The notes beneath the pieces were generated by a model. It saw only the letters and a list, made by a program, of their open reading frames with translations. It had not been told where the DNA came from and ran no database searches. Positions 24,278 through 34,877 of a DNA stretch of 64,000 nt are shown here, piece after piece. A program made the translations under genes and the position numbers. This stretch comes from Flagellimonas pelagia (GTDB lineage Bacteria > Bacteroidota > Bacteroidia > Flavobacteriales > Flavobacteriaceae), in contig NZ_QXFI01000025.1 of assembly GCF_003584135.1 (NCBI RefSeq), positions 207,803 to 271,802 of the forward strand, given 5' to 3'. How positions within the stretch are numbered: position 1 is the stretch's first letter; every line of letters starts with the position of its first letter.

Positions 24278-25903
24278 CTATTTCAAAATACTGGCATACT
24301 TTGAATTATCGGCCAACAGTTCCTTGGCGGTCAAAATGGCATCGTCATGGGCTAAAAAGTATTGGTAAAGCCCTTCGCGGTAGAAGTAGCGGGTGATGAT
24401 TTCGTCCTGCAATAGCTTTTTGATCTCGTTTTTATAGGAATCCAAAGCGGAAATCTTGCCCCGGTTTACGGCCAAGAGCAGGTCTTTGTATTTTTCCTGC
24501 ACCTCTGCGCCCAAAAGGGAATCGTCCGCATTTATGGATTGCTCCAACAGCTCTTCCGTTTTGGTCTGAAAAGTAAAATTCTGTTCCTGCACGTACTTTT
24601 TAAAAGCATTGTAATCGGCGTCGGAAAAAGCAAAATCATCTACTTTGGCAAAGGAATGATCGTAGAAATAGTTTGTGGCAAAATCGAAGACCACATTATT
24701 GTCCTGAAGGGCATCAATGAGCGTGTTGGTCTTCAGCGACTTGATGGCCACATCGGGCATCACGCCCCCGCCGTCCCACACTTTGCGGCCGTTTTTGGTG
24801 GTGTATTCCTTAAAATCGGTATTTCTTACGGCCTTGCCCTCGGCATCCCTATGCCAATAGTCCAGTGCCTGGATACACCTGCCGGATGGGGTGTAATAAC
24901 GGGAAATGGTTACTTTTAACTGGGTGCCATAGGTGAGTTTAAGGGGTCTTTGCACCAATCCCTTCCCGAAACTTCTGGCCCCGATGATGACGGCACGATC
25001 CAGATCTTGCAGTCCACCGGAAACAATCTCGCTGGCCGAGGCGCTTTTGCCATCCACCAAAACCACCAGAGGAATGTTTTCATCTTCAGGTTGGTTGCGG
25101 GTGCGGTATTCTTGGTTGAACTTTTTCACCTTGGATTTGGTGGTCACGATCAGTTGTCCTTTCGGAACGAATAAATTGGTAACGTTGATGGCTTCGGAAA
25201 GCAATCCGCCCGGATTTCCCCTTAGATCCAACACCAAACGTTCCGCTCCCCTGCCTTTTAGATCCTGAATGGCAGATTTGGTCTGACTGGACGCTTTTTC
25301 ATTGAATCGGGAGAGTACGATGTAACCCGTTTTGGCATCGATCATATCGTAAAATGGCACGGCATCCACTTCCACGCCTTCACGGGTGATGGTGGCGGTC
25401 TTGGTTTGGCCCTGCCGCACAAAGGTCACCTCCACAGAAGTGTTGTTGGCGCCTTTCAGCAGCTCGCTGGCATTGTCATCAAAGTCGGCCACGGTGGTCT
25501 CCCCAATTTTGATGATTTCATCCCCGGCCTTAAGGCCAGCCTTATCGGCGGCATAGCCTTTGTATGGCTCCACGATCACCAATTTGCTTTCGTAGGAACG
25601 TACCAAGGCCCCAATTCCTGAATACTCCCCAGAATTATTGATTTTGTAGGCCTCTACATCCTGCTCGTTCAAAAAACGGGTGTAGGGGTCCAGTTCGTCC
25701 AACATGTTTTTTATGGCAGAATCCATCAGTTCTCCCGGATTGGTTTCGTCCACATAGTTCATGTTCAACTCCTTGAACAAGGTGGTGAAGATTTCTATCT
25801 GCTTTGCAATTTCAAAAAAATCACTTTTAAAACTACTGGCCGTCACCAATAGGGCGACTGCCAAAATGGGCACCCATATTTTTTTCTTAACCGACGCTTT
25901 CAT
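24278..25903 (-). CDS. S41 family C-terminal processing protease (CtpA-like)
   Basis: 541 residues with an N-terminal membrane anchor or signal (KKKIWVPILAVALLVTASSF), so the protein faces the periplasm. A helical region is followed by a PDZ domain (YSGIGALVRSYESKLVIVEP ... GLKAGDEIIKIGETTV) and the S41 catalytic domain with RGNPGGLLSEAINV, the nucleophile-serine segment GKSASASEIVSGGLQD near residue 286 and the lysine segment RSFGKGLVQ near 314. A long C-terminal region after about residue 390 is typical of Bacteroidota members. These enzymes cleave C-terminal tails of envelope proteins. The start is taken as ATG at 25903, overlapping the 3' end of rnpA by 17 bases, so the two genes are coupled. 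Confidence 0.9.
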   Translation of the reverse strand: MKASVKKKIWVPILAVALLVTASSFKSDFFEIAKQIEIFTTLFKELNMNYVDETNPGELMDSAIKNMLDELDPYTRFLNEQDVEAYKINNSGEYSGIGALVRSYESKLVIVEPYKGYAADKAGLKAGDEIIKIGETTVADFDDNASELLKGANNTSVEVTFVRQGQTKTATITREGVEVDAVPFYDMIDAKTGYIVLSRFNEKASSQTKSAIQDLKGRGAERLVLDLRGNPGGLLSEAINVTNLFVPKGQLIVTTKSKVKKFNQEYRTRNQPEDENIPLVVLVDGKSASASEIVSGGLQDLDRAVIIGARSFGKGLVQRPLKLTYGTQLKVTISRYYTPSGRCIQALDYWHRDAEGKAVRNTDFKEYTTKNGRKVWDGGGVMPDVAIKSLKTNTLIDALQDNNVVFDFATNYFYDHSFAKVDDFAFSDADYNAFKKYVQEQNFTFQTKTEELLEQSINADDSLLGAEVQEKYKDLLLAVNRGKISALDSYKNEIKKLLQDEIITRYFYREGLYQYFLAHDDAILTAKELLADNSKYASILK

Positions 25904-26270
25904 CACATTCTTTTTTTAGGAAGGCTTCCAACAATTGCTTCATGGTTGTGTCCACCTCTTCAAAAGAGGGCACTTTATGACCAAGGTATAAAAATAAGAA
26001 CGCATAGTTTCCTTCAATGTTGTTAAAAATAAGGGACTTATTGAGCCGGTAGGATTCCCGTAGCAACCGTTTGATGCTGTTTCGGTCCACTGCTTTTTTG
26101 AACTTTTTTTTGGGCGCCACCACCCCCACTTTTATGTGGCCCCCATCTTCAAATGGGGTTTTGAGATATATCAACTTTATGGGAAATTCGCGAAGGTTCT
26201 TTCCTTCGGCAAAGAGTGCCTCGATTGTTTTTTTGCTCTTCAGCTTTTCAATTTTGGGAAATGTATACAT
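25887..26270 (-). CDS. rnpA: Ribonuclease P protein component
   Basis: 127 residues from the ATG at 26270, preceded by a GAAAGGG ribosome-binding-like stretch; a TTG six codons upstream is less likely. The protein is small and basic with the RnpA signature: KSKKTIEALFAEGK near the N terminus, the VAPKKKFKKAVDRNSIKRLLRE helix (a variant of the RNR motif, residues about 55-75) and a hydrophobic C-terminal strand. It binds the RNase P RNA and assists 5' maturation of tRNAs. It is not next to rpmH here; instead it overlaps the S41 protease gene downstream. Confidence 0.93.
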   Translation of the reverse strand: MYTFPKIEKLKSKKTIEALFAEGKNLREFPIKLIYLKTPFEDGGHIKVGVVAPKKKFKKAVDRNSIKRLLRESYRLNKSLIFNNIEGNYAFLFLYLGHKVPSFEEVDTTMKQLLEAFLKKECDESVG

Positions 26271-26385
26271 AGGAAAGCCCTTTCGCAACGGGCGTACGTT
26301 TTACCGTACCAAGTTACTCAAATTATATTTTGATGAAGGAGCGATCCATTAGGGGATTTTCCGCGAATTTTGGATTGAAGGTCAA

Positions 26386-26426
26386 AAAAATTTTAAAAAA
26401 GAAGGGCGGGCCATTCGGCCCGCCCT
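26386..26426 (-). terminator. Rho-independent terminator of the M1 aminopeptidase gene
   Basis: A 10 bp perfect stem (AGGGCGGGCC/GGCCCGCCCT, positions 26403-26412 and 26417-26426) with a 4-base loop is followed on the minus strand by a T-rich tract. It lies between the M1 gene end (26455) and rnpA. Confidence 0.85.
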
Positions 26427-26454
26427 AAAATCTTTTTAGTGTTTGAAAATCCAA

Positions 26455-28305
26455 TTACGGATTGGCTTGGTACACATTGTTTTCGCCGTCCACATCCGCC
26501 ATGAGTTGGGATGGGTCGATCACGATGGCCTTCACTTTTTCCAAGGGCATGTCCAACGTAAATTCATAGGTAGGGTATGCCCAGGCCCAGTTGTCCAAAA
26601 CGGTTCTTTTAAGGGTTGGATAAGGATTATCCTTTTCCCCGAACATCATGCGCAACGGAATATAATAGGTTTCTTGGGTTCCGTCTTCACCCACTACCAA
26701 AATATCGATAGGCATGGGCATTTCGCCGATGCGCTCCAAGGAAACTCTTGTTTTATTGCCCTCAGCTTCTACACTTTTGATGCCGTAATCAATGGTATTG
26801 GTGGTCATGGTCCAATCGGTCAAGTACCAGTTCAGTTCCATACCCGATACCTTTTCTGCCGTTCTTTTGATGTCGTTAGGGGTAGGGTGTTTAAACTTGA
26901 AATCGTCAAAGTATTTATGGATGGTTTCCATCAATTTATCCTGTCCGATGACATAGCCCAATTGTGATAAAAAGATTGACCCCTTACTATAGGCTGCAAT
27001 ACTATAGGCAAAGTTGGTGGTGTAACGGTCGGCATGGGTGGTCTGTGGCATTTCCAATCCGGAATTGACCAAGGCATAATATCCTTTGTACGAGCCCTCG
27101 AACGGATTTTGTTTTTCCTGATCCATAATCTCGTTCATGCACAGACTGCTGATGAAAGAGGTAAAACCTTCGTCCATCCAAGCGTGCTCGGACTCATTGG
27201 TGGCCAATATATGCTGGAACCAGGAGTGTGCCATTTCGTGTGCCATAACACCCACCAAACTGCCATATTCGCGGCCTCCGGTAATCAAGGTACTCATGGC
27301 ATATTCCATACCGCCATCGCCACCCTGGATCACAGAGTATTGATCATATGGATATTTCCCGACGTTCTTGCTGTAGAAACGCATGGCCTCAGCCGTTGTG
27401 GGCTGAAATTTTTTCCAATTTTCTATAAAATCAGGATTGTTCTTATAAAGAAAATGAAGGGTAGGTCCATCTTCCATGGGCAGGACATCGTGAATGTAAT
27501 CGGGATCGGCGGCCCACATAAAGTCATGAACATTGGGGGCCACAAAATGCCAGGTAAGCGTTTTGCCCTTGGTCTTTACAGTGGTTCCAGGGGTCTCGTA
27601 CCCATGGCCGATTTCCTGTGGATTTTGCAAATATCCTGATCCACCCACAGTATAATCTTTGTCCAAGGTAAGTTTTACATCAAAATTGCCCCAAACGCCG
27701 TGGAACTCTCGGGCGATGTAGGGATTAGGATGCCAACCTTCAAAATCGTATTCGGATAGTTTCGGATACCATTGACTCATGGAAAGAGCTACGCCTTCCT
27801 TGCTATTTCTTCCGGAACGTCTGATTTGGAGCGGGAGTTGACCTTTGAAAGTCATGTCCAAAGTAGTCTTTCCTCCAGCGGGAATTGGTTTGGCCAAATC
27901 CACCACAAGAATGGTCCCTTCCTCCTTAAAGGTAACGGGTTGACCATCTTGGGTGAGCGACTGGGCATGCAGATATCCCATTTCACTTTCGGACAGGGCA
28001 GCAATCCTGCTCTTTCCATCTTCCATCATCCTTTTATCGGGATCCTTGATATTCTGGAGCCTGATGTCCATCTCGCTTCCCGGTTGAAAAGCATTGTAGT
28101 ACAGGTGGTAAAAAACACGGTTCAACGCATCGGGGGAATTATTGGTATAGACCAATTTTTGAGTACCTGTGTATTGGAAGGTTTTCACGTCCATGTTCAC
28201 ATCCATGGTATAATCCACATGTTGTTGCCAGTAGCAGGGGTCTTGCGCCGAGAGGAGCGAAACTCCCGAAAAGGCCGCAAAAAAGAACAATGTTATTCGC
28301 TTCAT
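26455..28305 (-). CDS. M1 family metallopeptidase (aminopeptidase)
   Basis: 616 residues with an N-terminal signal peptide (KRITLFFFAAFSGVSLLSAQ). The M1 zinc site is clear: HEMAHSW (HExxH) near residue 355 and NESEHAWMDEGFTSF, where the downstream glutamate completes the zinc ligands. The substrate-anchoring motif upstream (GGDGGMEYAMSTLI) is a G-x-MEN-like variant. It should hydrolyse N-terminal residues from peptides in the periplasm or outside the cell. The gene starts two bases after the stop of the S8 peptidase gene, so the two extracytoplasmic proteases form an operon. A strong hairpin terminator follows its stop. Confidence 0.92.
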   Translation of the reverse strand: MKRITLFFFAAFSGVSLLSAQDPCYWQQHVDYTMDVNMDVKTFQYTGTQKLVYTNNSPDALNRVFYHLYYNAFQPGSEMDIRLQNIKDPDKRMMEDGKSRIAALSESEMGYLHAQSLTQDGQPVTFKEEGTILVVDLAKPIPAGGKTTLDMTFKGQLPLQIRRSGRNSKEGVALSMSQWYPKLSEYDFEGWHPNPYIAREFHGVWGNFDVKLTLDKDYTVGGSGYLQNPQEIGHGYETPGTTVKTKGKTLTWHFVAPNVHDFMWAADPDYIHDVLPMEDGPTLHFLYKNNPDFIENWKKFQPTTAEAMRFYSKNVGKYPYDQYSVIQGGDGGMEYAMSTLITGGREYGSLVGVMAHEMAHSWFQHILATNESEHAWMDEGFTSFISSLCMNEIMDQEKQNPFEGSYKGYYALVNSGLEMPQTTHADRYTTNFAYSIAAYSKGSIFLSQLGYVIGQDKLMETIHKYFDDFKFKHPTPNDIKRTAEKVSGMELNWYLTDWTMTTNTIDYGIKSVEAEGNKTRVSLERIGEMPMPIDILVVGEDGTQETYYIPLRMMFGEKDNPYPTLKRTVLDNWAWAYPTYEFTLDMPLEKVKAIVIDPSQLMADVDGENNVYQANP

Positions 28306-28307
28306 AA

Positions 28308-29957
28308 TTATTTTGAGTTACTTTCCAAGGTCATTTTTCCTTTGGATATGTTGTTTGCCAAAATTAAGGCATTGTAGGCGTTCACCATTTTTCCCGACTT
28401 TGAAATTTTATCAAAAGTGGTTGCTTTGGACTCGTCTCCCGCAACAATTACCGATGCTTTGGATTTAAGCCCTGATTGCATGATGATGTTTTTTACCTGG
28501 GGAGCCGATAGGCTTGGGTAATAGGAACGGATCAAGGCCGCTACTCCTGCAACTGCTGGGGCCGCCATGGAAGTACCTCCTTGAAACTCGTAGTCGTTGC
28601 TCGGCATGGTGGAATAGATCTTATCGCCGGGTGCGAATACATCCACGTTGGCATGGCCGTAGTTGGAAAAAGTGGCCACCATTTCGGAACCATAGCTGCT
28701 GGTCAGTGCACCAACGGTGATGACGTTACTTACAAATTCAGAATTTCCAAATCTATGGTCGTTAGGATAATTCGGGTTTTCGGGATCATCAAGGTCCTCC
28801 CCGTCGTTTCCGGCGGCATGTACAATGAGTACATCCTTGGACTCGGCGTATTTTATAGCATCGTACACCCATTGTGCTTCTGGCGAAAAAGCTTTTCCAA
28901 AGCTACAGTTGATGATAGAAGCTCCATTATCCACCGCATAACGAATGCCCATGGCGATGTCCTTGTCATATTCGTCCCCGTTGGGAACCGCACGGATGCT
29001 CATGATCTCCACATTGTTGGCTACGCCGTTCATACCCACCCCATTATTGCGTTGGGCGGCGATGATACCAGCTACGTGTGTGCCATGGCTCTCCGTCACC
29101 ACTTGGTTTTTGGGGTTTCCGTTTCCGTAGGGAACATCAGTGATATCGTAGGGATTGTCACCAACTGGCGTACGTCCATCAAAATCCTTGTTGAGGTTAT
29201 AGTTCACCTGATCAGTGAAATAGGTAATCCCTTCTTGAAGCTCGTTCAGTACATCTGCAATACTATCACCATAGGTGAACATTTGGGTCAACACGGCCAC
29301 ACTTTGCTCCATTTGGGGCGTTTTGGGCTGAATGGACAAAAGCTCTTCCTTGGTGTAGGTCTCTTTGCCCAATTCTTCCTTAACGGCCTTATCGGCGCCT
29401 TTCACCACTTGAAAGATCTGTTCGTATTGTTGCTTGTTCTGTAATGCCTTGGGATATTCTTCATCCAACAAAAGACGGGCCTTGGCCCTGTCAGAGGCAT
29501 CACCAATATTCAAGCGAAGCATGCGAACATATTCCAATTGCTCATTATAGGAATCGCCCAAAAAATTGTACCCGTGAATGTCGTCCACATATCCGTTGCC
29601 ATCATCGTCCTTTCCATTATTGGGAATTTCATCCGTGTTGGTCCAAAGCACATTCTTAAGGTCTTCGTGGTTCAGGTCCATACCGGAATCCAAAACGGCA
29701 ACCACTACGGTCTTCCCTTTTTTGTTTTTGATGATTTCTTTGTAGGCCTTGTCCACGCTCATTCCGGGAATGGTGTCGTTGATGAGGTCCAAGTGTCCCC
29801 AGTTTTTCTGCTCCGCTTCGGTGAGCTCGGAAACCTTTAAAGGAACCGTGTCGATATTTTCAACAGGGGTTGAAACCAGCGAAGTGGATCCACAACCCAT
29901 TAGGAAAAGGGACGCGGAAATGGAGACAAATGATAGTTTATAATATGTGCGATTCAT
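28308..29957 (-). CDS. S8 family subtilisin-like serine peptidase, lipoprotein
   Basis: 549 residues. The N terminus has a lipoprotein signal ending in LFLMGCGS, so the mature enzyme is lipid-anchored in the envelope. The catalytic triad of subtilases is complete: Asp in AVLDSGMDLNHEDL near residue 89, His in SHGTHVAGIIA near 292 and Ser in GGTSMAAPAVAGVAAL near 462. An insert of about 150 residues lies between the Asp and His blocks, rich in charged helical sequence. The gene overlaps no neighbour but precedes the M1 peptidase by two bases and follows the MBL hydrolase by 35 bases on the same strand. Substrate unknown. Confidence 0.93.
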   Translation of the reverse strand: MNRTYYKLSFVSISASLFLMGCGSTSLVSTPVENIDTVPLKVSELTEAEQKNWGHLDLINDTIPGMSVDKAYKEIIKNKKGKTVVVAVLDSGMDLNHEDLKNVLWTNTDEIPNNGKDDDGNGYVDDIHGYNFLGDSYNEQLEYVRMLRLNIGDASDRAKARLLLDEEYPKALQNKQQYEQIFQVVKGADKAVKEELGKETYTKEELLSIQPKTPQMEQSVAVLTQMFTYGDSIADVLNELQEGITYFTDQVNYNLNKDFDGRTPVGDNPYDITDVPYGNGNPKNQVVTESHGTHVAGIIAAQRNNGVGMNGVANNVEIMSIRAVPNGDEYDKDIAMGIRYAVDNGASIINCSFGKAFSPEAQWVYDAIKYAESKDVLIVHAAGNDGEDLDDPENPNYPNDHRFGNSEFVSNVITVGALTSSYGSEMVATFSNYGHANVDVFAPGDKIYSTMPSNDYEFQGGTSMAAPAVAGVAALIRSYYPSLSAPQVKNIIMQSGLKSKASVIVAGDESKATTFDKISKSGKMVNAYNALILANNISKGKMTLESNSK

Positions 29958-29992
29958 AAAGATGTTTTTGTAAATAGTACGTTTTATTGTGT

Positions 29993-30850
29993 TCAGAATA
30001 ATTCATTGAAGGAAAACACGGTATCCAACCGGGCTCCTTTTTCCGTTTTTTGCAAAGAGCAGATTTCATTATGGGCATCGTGTTCAAAGAACAGCAACCA
30101 ATCGTTTTCCACGGCATTGATCAAAAATGTTTCTTTTTCGGTCAGGGTAAGTAAAGGGCGGGTGTCATAGCCCATCACATAGGGAAGGGGAATATGGCCA
30201 ACGGTCGGAATCAAATCGGCCACGAAGACCAAGGTCTTGCCTTTATAGGTTATGTGCGGAAGCATTTGCTTGTCGGTATGGCCATCCATAAAATGGATAC
30301 CAAACCCCAACTCGGATTTTTCCAAATAATGCCCTCCCTTTCTGTCGATAAAATGTAACTGACCGCTTTCTTGCATGGGCAACAGGTTTTCCTTTAAAAA
30401 AGACGCCTTTTCCCTGGCGTTGGGTTTGGTTGCCCACTCCCAGTGTTCCTCATTGGTCCAAAACCTTGCATTCTTGAATGCGGGTTCATAACCTGTTCGG
30501 TCTTTGTTCCATTGAATGCTGCCACCACAATGGTCAAAATGGAGGTGGGTCAAGAAAACATCCGTAATATCATCACGATGAAACCCCGCTTTTTCTAAAG
30601 AACCGTCCAAGGTATGGTCGCCCCACAGGTAATAGTAACCAAAGAATTTTTCGGATTGTTTGTTTCCCATGCCGTTATCGATTAAAATCAATCGATTCCC
30701 ATCCTCTATCAAAAGACAACGGGCGGCAATATCGATCATATTATTGGTATCTGCGGGATTGGTTTTGTTCCAAATGGATTTTGGCACCACACCGAACATG
30801 GCACCCCCGTCCAACTTGAAATTACCGGTCTCTATGGGATAAATTGTCAT
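29993..30850 (-). CDS. MBL fold metallo-hydrolase
   Basis: 285 residues with no signal peptide. The metallo-beta-lactamase zinc motif is present as THLHFDHCGG near residue 100 (HxHxDH), with the later ligands in MDGHTDKQML and FEHDAHNEI. The glycine-aspartate strand LILIDNGMGNKQSE precedes it. The overall layout resembles the quorum-quenching lactonase-like and N-acyl hydrolase-like branch of the superfamily (LFLTHLH with an extended IGNNM loop), but the substrate cannot be assigned. It is the first gene of a same-strand series with the S8 and M1 peptidases, with a 35-base gap. Confidence 0.88.
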   Translation of the reverse strand: MTIYPIETGNFKLDGGAMFGVVPKSIWNKTNPADTNNMIDIAARCLLIEDGNRLILIDNGMGNKQSEKFFGYYYLWGDHTLDGSLEKAGFHRDDITDVFLTHLHFDHCGGSIQWNKDRTGYEPAFKNARFWTNEEHWEWATKPNAREKASFLKENLLPMQESGQLHFIDRKGGHYLEKSELGFGIHFMDGHTDKQMLPHITYKGKTLVFVADLIPTVGHIPLPYVMGYDTRPLLTLTEKETFLINAVENDWLLFFEHDAHNEICSLQKTEKGARLDTVFSFNELF

Positions 30851-31091
30851 TTAGAAAGTAAAACGGCATGCAAAATAAGAAAAGCACCATCCAAATAATG
30901 AAAAAATAAGGTTTTATTGGCCGTATTTTAACAAAAACCAGATAAGAAACCTCCTCCTATATCACTGCCCTTGGGGTTTGCGCACTATTTTCCACCATGT
31001 TGAAAATAATTGGATATCAAAAAAGGGTGCGTCTTCCGTGTCGAAACGGATATCTAAAAGAAAAGCAGTAAATTTCCAAAAAACAAAGACA

Positions 31092-32933
31092 ATGCTCGAA
31101 CTTGCTGGAATTATTATTCTAGGCATTATTGCTCAATGGGTGGCTTGGCGCTTTAAAATCCCGGCCATTTTACCATTGATTTTGATAGGTCTGTTGGTGG
31201 GACCCATTGCCACTTTGTACACCGAAGATGGCTCAAAACTCATAGAACCTGTTTGGAACGGAACCAAAGGTCTTTTCCCGGGCGAAGGACTCTATTATTT
31301 TGTTTCCTTGGCCATTAGCGTGATTCTTTTTGAAGGCGGACTCACCCTTAAACGGGCCGAAATATCGAATGTAGGGCCCGTAATCTCCAAATTGATTACC
31401 ATAGGCACAGTGGTCACTTTTTTTGGTGCAGGCGTAGCCGCCCACTATATTTTTGGACTTTCATGGCAGATTTCGTTTTTGTTTTCCGCCCTGATCATTG
31501 TTACCGGACCTACGGTAATCACCCCGATTTTACGGAACATTCCCCTTAAAAAGGATGTTTCCGCGGTATTGAAATGGGAGGGCATTCTCATTGATCCGAT
31601 CGGGGCCTTGGTAGCGGTATTGGTGTTCGAGTTTATCAGTGTGGGAGAGGGCCATGCCTATACCCAAACAGCTCTGATCGAGTTTGGCAAGATCATTCTT
31701 TTTGGAACCACTTTCGGATTCACTTTTGCCCACGCATTGGCATTTGCCATCAAAAAGGACTTTATACCTCACTACTTACTGAATGTGGTCTCCCTTTCCA
31801 CGGTACTCCTTGTTTTTGTGGAGTCAGATGTCTTTGCACACGAATCGGGACTATTGGCCGTAGTGGTCATGGGAATGGTCTTGGGCAACATGAATCTGCC
31901 CAACTTGAAGGAGTTGCTTTATTTCAAGGAATCGCTGAGCGTTTTGCTGATTTCCATTCTCTTTATCCTCTTGGCGGCCAATATCGATATTAGCGACATG
32001 GAGTTGATCTACAACTGGAACTCCGTAGCGCTTTTCGCAATCATTGTGTTCATCATCAGGCCACTGGGTGTTTTTCTGAGTGCTCAGGGCTCCAATTTAA
32101 AACTCAATGAAAAGCTTTTTATAGGATGGGTGGGTCCGCGCGGAATCGTTGCCGCCGGTATCGCCTCCCTATTTGGCTCAAAATTGATGTTGAGGGGAGA
32201 AGCTGGAGCGGAATATATCACGCCATTGGTGTTCATGATTGTTTTGGGAACGGTTTTATTGAATGCAACCACTGCCAGACTCTTTGCAAAATTGGTTGGG
32301 GTATTCTTGACCAAATCCGAAGGTATTTTGATTATTGGTGCTTCCAAATTGTCGCGATTGATAGCCAATTATCTCAAAAAGAATAATAGGCACGTGGTGT
32401 TGATCGATAACAACCAGGCGAACGTGGACAAAGCCAAAAGATTGGGCTTAGAGGCCATCACGGCGAACATTTTTTCTGACACCCTTACGGACAATATAGA
32501 ATTGAACGATATGGGTTATCTGATGGCTTTGACAGGCAACTCCGACATCAACAAATTTGCCATCAGAAAATTCCAAAAACAGTTTGGGGAAAACGGGGCA
32601 TTCCGTCTGGTGAACACAGAAGAAGTAAACGACCCGGACAACAATCCGAAGGAAGGCCTTTTTTCACATACCGATGATTTTATCCAATTGATGGACACGG
32701 TCCGGAAACATCCCACCATCCACGAAATAGACTTAAAGGACAAACAGCATTACGACAGCCTTATCGATCTCACCCAAAAGGATAATGATATTGTGCCTTT
32801 ATTCACCAAGGCCCCAAGTGGCAGTATTGACATCATCCCGGCCAACAGCAAGGATTTTGTACCCAAAGGCGAGGGATATAAATTGGTATATCTGGGTAAA
32901 TTAATCGACCCCGATGAGGATGACCAGGACTAA
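31092..32933 (+). CDS. Cation:proton antiporter (CPA1 family) with C-terminal TrkA-N/RCK domain
   Basis: 613 residues from the ATG at 31092; an in-frame extension to 30978 has no hydrophobic or conserved character and is left out. Residues 1-400 hold about 12 transmembrane segments with NhaP-like motifs ([55 protein letters not shown]). From about residue 411 a Rossmann-type TrkA-N domain begins ([17 protein letters not shown] ... VVLIDNN), implying regulation by NAD(H) or another nucleotide. The family exchanges Na+ or K+ for H+ across the inner membrane. Its stop overlaps the stop of the convergent lepA by four bases. Confidence 0.9.
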   Translation: MLELAGIIILGIIAQWVAWRFKIPAILPLILIGLLVGPIATLYTEDGSKLIEPVWNGTKGLFPGEGLYYFVSLAISVILFEGGLTLKRAEISNVGPVISKLITIGTVVTFFGAGVAAHYIFGLSWQISFLFSALIIVTGPTVITPILRNIPLKKDVSAVLKWEGILIDPIGALVAVLVFEFISVGEGHAYTQTALIEFGKIILFGTTFGFTFAHALAFAIKKDFIPHYLLNVVSLSTVLLVFVESDVFAHESGLLAVVVMGMVLGNMNLPNLKELLYFKESLSVLLISILFILLAANIDISDMELIYNWNSVALFAIIVFIIRPLGVFLSAQGSNLKLNEKLFIGWVGPRGIVAAGIASLFGSKLMLRGEAGAEYITPLVFMIVLGTVLLNATTARLFAKLVGVFLTKSEGILIIGASKLSRLIANYLKKNNRHVVLIDNNQANVDKAKRLGLEAITANIFSDTLTDNIELNDMGYLMALTGNSDINKFAIRKFQKQFGENGAFRLVNTEEVNDPDNNPKEGLFSHTDDFIQLMDTVRKHPTIHEIDLKDKQHYDSLIDLTQKDNDIVPLFTKAPSGSIDIIPANSKDFVPKGEGYKLVYLGKLIDPDEDDQD

Positions 32934-34726
32934 TCGTTCAGCTTAAGCACAGCCATAAAGGCCTGTTGTGGAATTTCCACATTACCCACTTGGCGCATAC
33001 GTTTTTTACCCTTTTTCTGTTTTTCCAAAAGTTTACGCTTACGGGAAATATCCCCACCGTAACACTTGGCGGTCACATCCTTTCTGAGCGCTTTGATGGT
33101 CTCACGGGAAATGATTTTGGCCCCAATGGCGGCTTGGATCGGAATGTCGAACTGCTGTCTGGGGATAAGCTCCTTCAGCTTTTCACACATTTTTTTACCG
33201 ATGTTGTGGGCATTGTCAAAATGGACCAAGGCCGATAGGGCATCCACGGGTTGGGCGTTCAAAAGGATGTCTACCCGAACCAATTTGGAAACCCGCATCC
33301 CGATTGGGGAATAATCGAAAGAAGCATATCCTTTGGAAACCGTTTTCAAGCGATCGTAAAAATCGAATACGATTTCTGCCAACGGCATGTCAAAGTTGAG
33401 CTCCACACGTTCTGGGGTCAAATACGTTTGGTTTGTAATATGTCCCCGCTTATCAATACAGAGCGACATCACGTTCCCCACAAAATCAGATTTGGTGATG
33501 ATGGTAGCCTTAATGTATGGTTCCTCCACCCGGTCCAAAGAAGAAGGATCGGGAAGATCGGATGGGTTGTTGACAACTATCGGGGTCTCTTTGTCCTTGG
33601 TGGTGTAGGCAAGGTAGCTCACGTTGGGTACGGTGGTGATCACCGTCATATCGAACTCGCGCTCCAAGCGTTCCTGTACGATTTCCATGTGCAACATACC
33701 CAAGAAACCACAACGGAAACCAAACCCCAAGGCGGCACTACTTTCCGGGGTGAAAACCAAAGAGGCGTCATTGAGCTGCAGTTTTTCCATGGAGGACCTA
33801 AGCTCTTCAAAATCTTCTGTATCCACAGGATAAATTCCAGCAAACACCATGGGTTTTACATCTTCAAAACCTTCAATGGCATTTTTGGTCGGGTTGGCGG
33901 CATCGGTAATGGTATCACCTACTTTTACCTCGCGCGCATCTTTGATACCGGTAATCAAATAGCCCACGTCTCCAGCGGAAATTTTGTTTTTGGGCATTTG
34001 CCTCAGCTTTAAGGTGCCAATTTCATCGGCCTCATAAGCTTTCCCGGTAGCCACAAACTTTATTTTTTGTCCCTTTCGGATTTCACCGTTCATCACCCTA
34101 AAATAGGTTTCCACCCCCCTAAAAGGGTTATACACCGAGTCAAAGACCAAGGCTTGCAATGGTTCGTTGACATTCCCCTTTGGGGCAGGAATGCGCTCAA
34201 TGATGGCTTTTAGGATTTCTCCGATACCGATACCGGTTTTGGCACTGGCGGGAATAACTTCTGAAGGATCACAACCCAATAGGTCCACGATGTCATCGGT
34301 CACCTCTTCGGGATTGGCGCTGGGCAGATCCACTTTGTTCAGAACAGGGATGATTTCCAAATCGTTTTCCAAAGCAAGATATAGGTTGGAAATGGTCTGT
34401 GCTTGAATACTTTGTGCGGCATCCACAACCAAAAGAGCGCCCTCGCAGGCAGCAATGGAGCGCGAAACCTCATAGGAAAAGTCCACGTGTCCGGGAGTGT
34501 CGATCAGGTTAAGAATATAGGTTTCGCCCTCGTACACATATTCCATTTGTATGGCATGGCTTTTAATGGTGATGCCACGTTCGCGTTCCAGGTCCATGTT
34601 GTCCAACAATTGATCCTGTTTCTCACGCTCGGTGACGGAGCCCGTAAAGTCCAACAAACGGTCTGCCAAGGTACTCTTACCGTGGTCTATATGCGCAATG
34701 ATGCAAAAATTCCTGATCTTTTCCAT
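32930..34726 (-). CDS. lepA: Elongation factor 4 (LepA)
   Basis: 598 residues, the standard LepA length. The GTPase motifs are G1 [16 protein letters not shown]2 region [10 protein letters not shown]3 [12 protein letters not shown] and G4 NKVDLPSA, followed by an EF-G-like domain order and the LepA-specific C-terminal domain ([20 protein letters not shown]). LepA binds the ribosome and acts during translation or ribosome assembly under stress. A well-matched promoter (TTG-N17-TATATTTG) lies upstream of the start on the minus strand. Its 3' end overlaps the antiporter stop. Confidence 0.97.
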   Translation of the reverse strand: MEKIRNFCIIAHIDHGKSTLADRLLDFTGSVTEREKQDQLLDNMDLERERGITIKSHAIQMEYVYEGETYILNLIDTPGHVDFSYEVSRSIAACEGALLVVDAAQSIQAQTISNLYLALENDLEIIPVLNKVDLPSANPEEVTDDIVDLLGCDPSEVIPASAKTGIGIGEILKAIIERIPAPKGNVNEPLQALVFDSVYNPFRGVETYFRVMNGEIRKGQKIKFVATGKAYEADEIGTLKLRQMPKNKISAGDVGYLITGIKDAREVKVGDTITDAANPTKNAIEGFEDVKPMVFAGIYPVDTEDFEELRSSMEKLQLNDASLVFTPESSAALGFGFRCGFLGMLHMEIVQERLEREFDMTVITTVPNVSYLAYTTKDKETPIVVNNPSDLPDPSSLDRVEEPYIKATIITKSDFVGNVMSLCIDKRGHITNQTYLTPERVELNFDMPLAEIVFDFYDRLKTVSKGYASFDYSPIGMRVSKLVRVDILLNAQPVDALSALVHFDNAHNIGKKMCEKLKELIPRQQFDIPIQAAIGAKIISRETIKALRKDVTAKCYGGDISRKRKLLEKQKKGKKRMRQVGNVEIPQQAFMAVLKLND

Positions 34727-34766
34727 ATAACAATAACCTATCTGTAAAAAGGGTGATAAGCAACTG

Positions 34767-34794
34767 CAAATATAGTTGTTTTAACTGCCCGCAA
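34767..34794 (-). promoter_or_regulatory. Promoter of lepA (TTG-N17-TATATTTG)
   Basis: On the minus strand TTG (34794-34792) and TATATTTG (34774-34767) are 17 bases apart, matching the Bacteroidota consensus. The start codon is about 40 bases downstream. Confidence 0.6.
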
Positions 34795-34849
34795 AGGGTT
34801 TTTTGAAAATTAGGAAACGAAGGGGTTATATCGACCAAAAATAATTTCA

Positions 34850-34857
34850 TAGATTTG
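34850..34857 (+). promoter_or_regulatory. Possible -7 element of the TonB-dependent receptor gene
   Basis: TAGATTTG matches TAnnTTTG and lies 20 bases before the ATG. A TTA rather than TTG is found 21 bases upstream, so the -33 box is imperfect. Confidence 0.4.
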
Positions 34858-34877
34858 AGGTTCAACCCCAACCATTC

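Noticed and set aside
28581..29444. 287-residue plus-strand open frame
   Set aside because: It is antisense to the S8 peptidase, whose catalytic triad is intact; the frame has no motif.
30978..31091. N-terminal extension of the antiporter
   Set aside because: The added 38 residues are polar and basic and lie ahead of the first natural membrane helix; ATG at 31092 fits the family.
33251..34012. 253-residue plus-strand open frame
   Set aside because: It is antisense to lepA, which is fully conserved; shadow frame.
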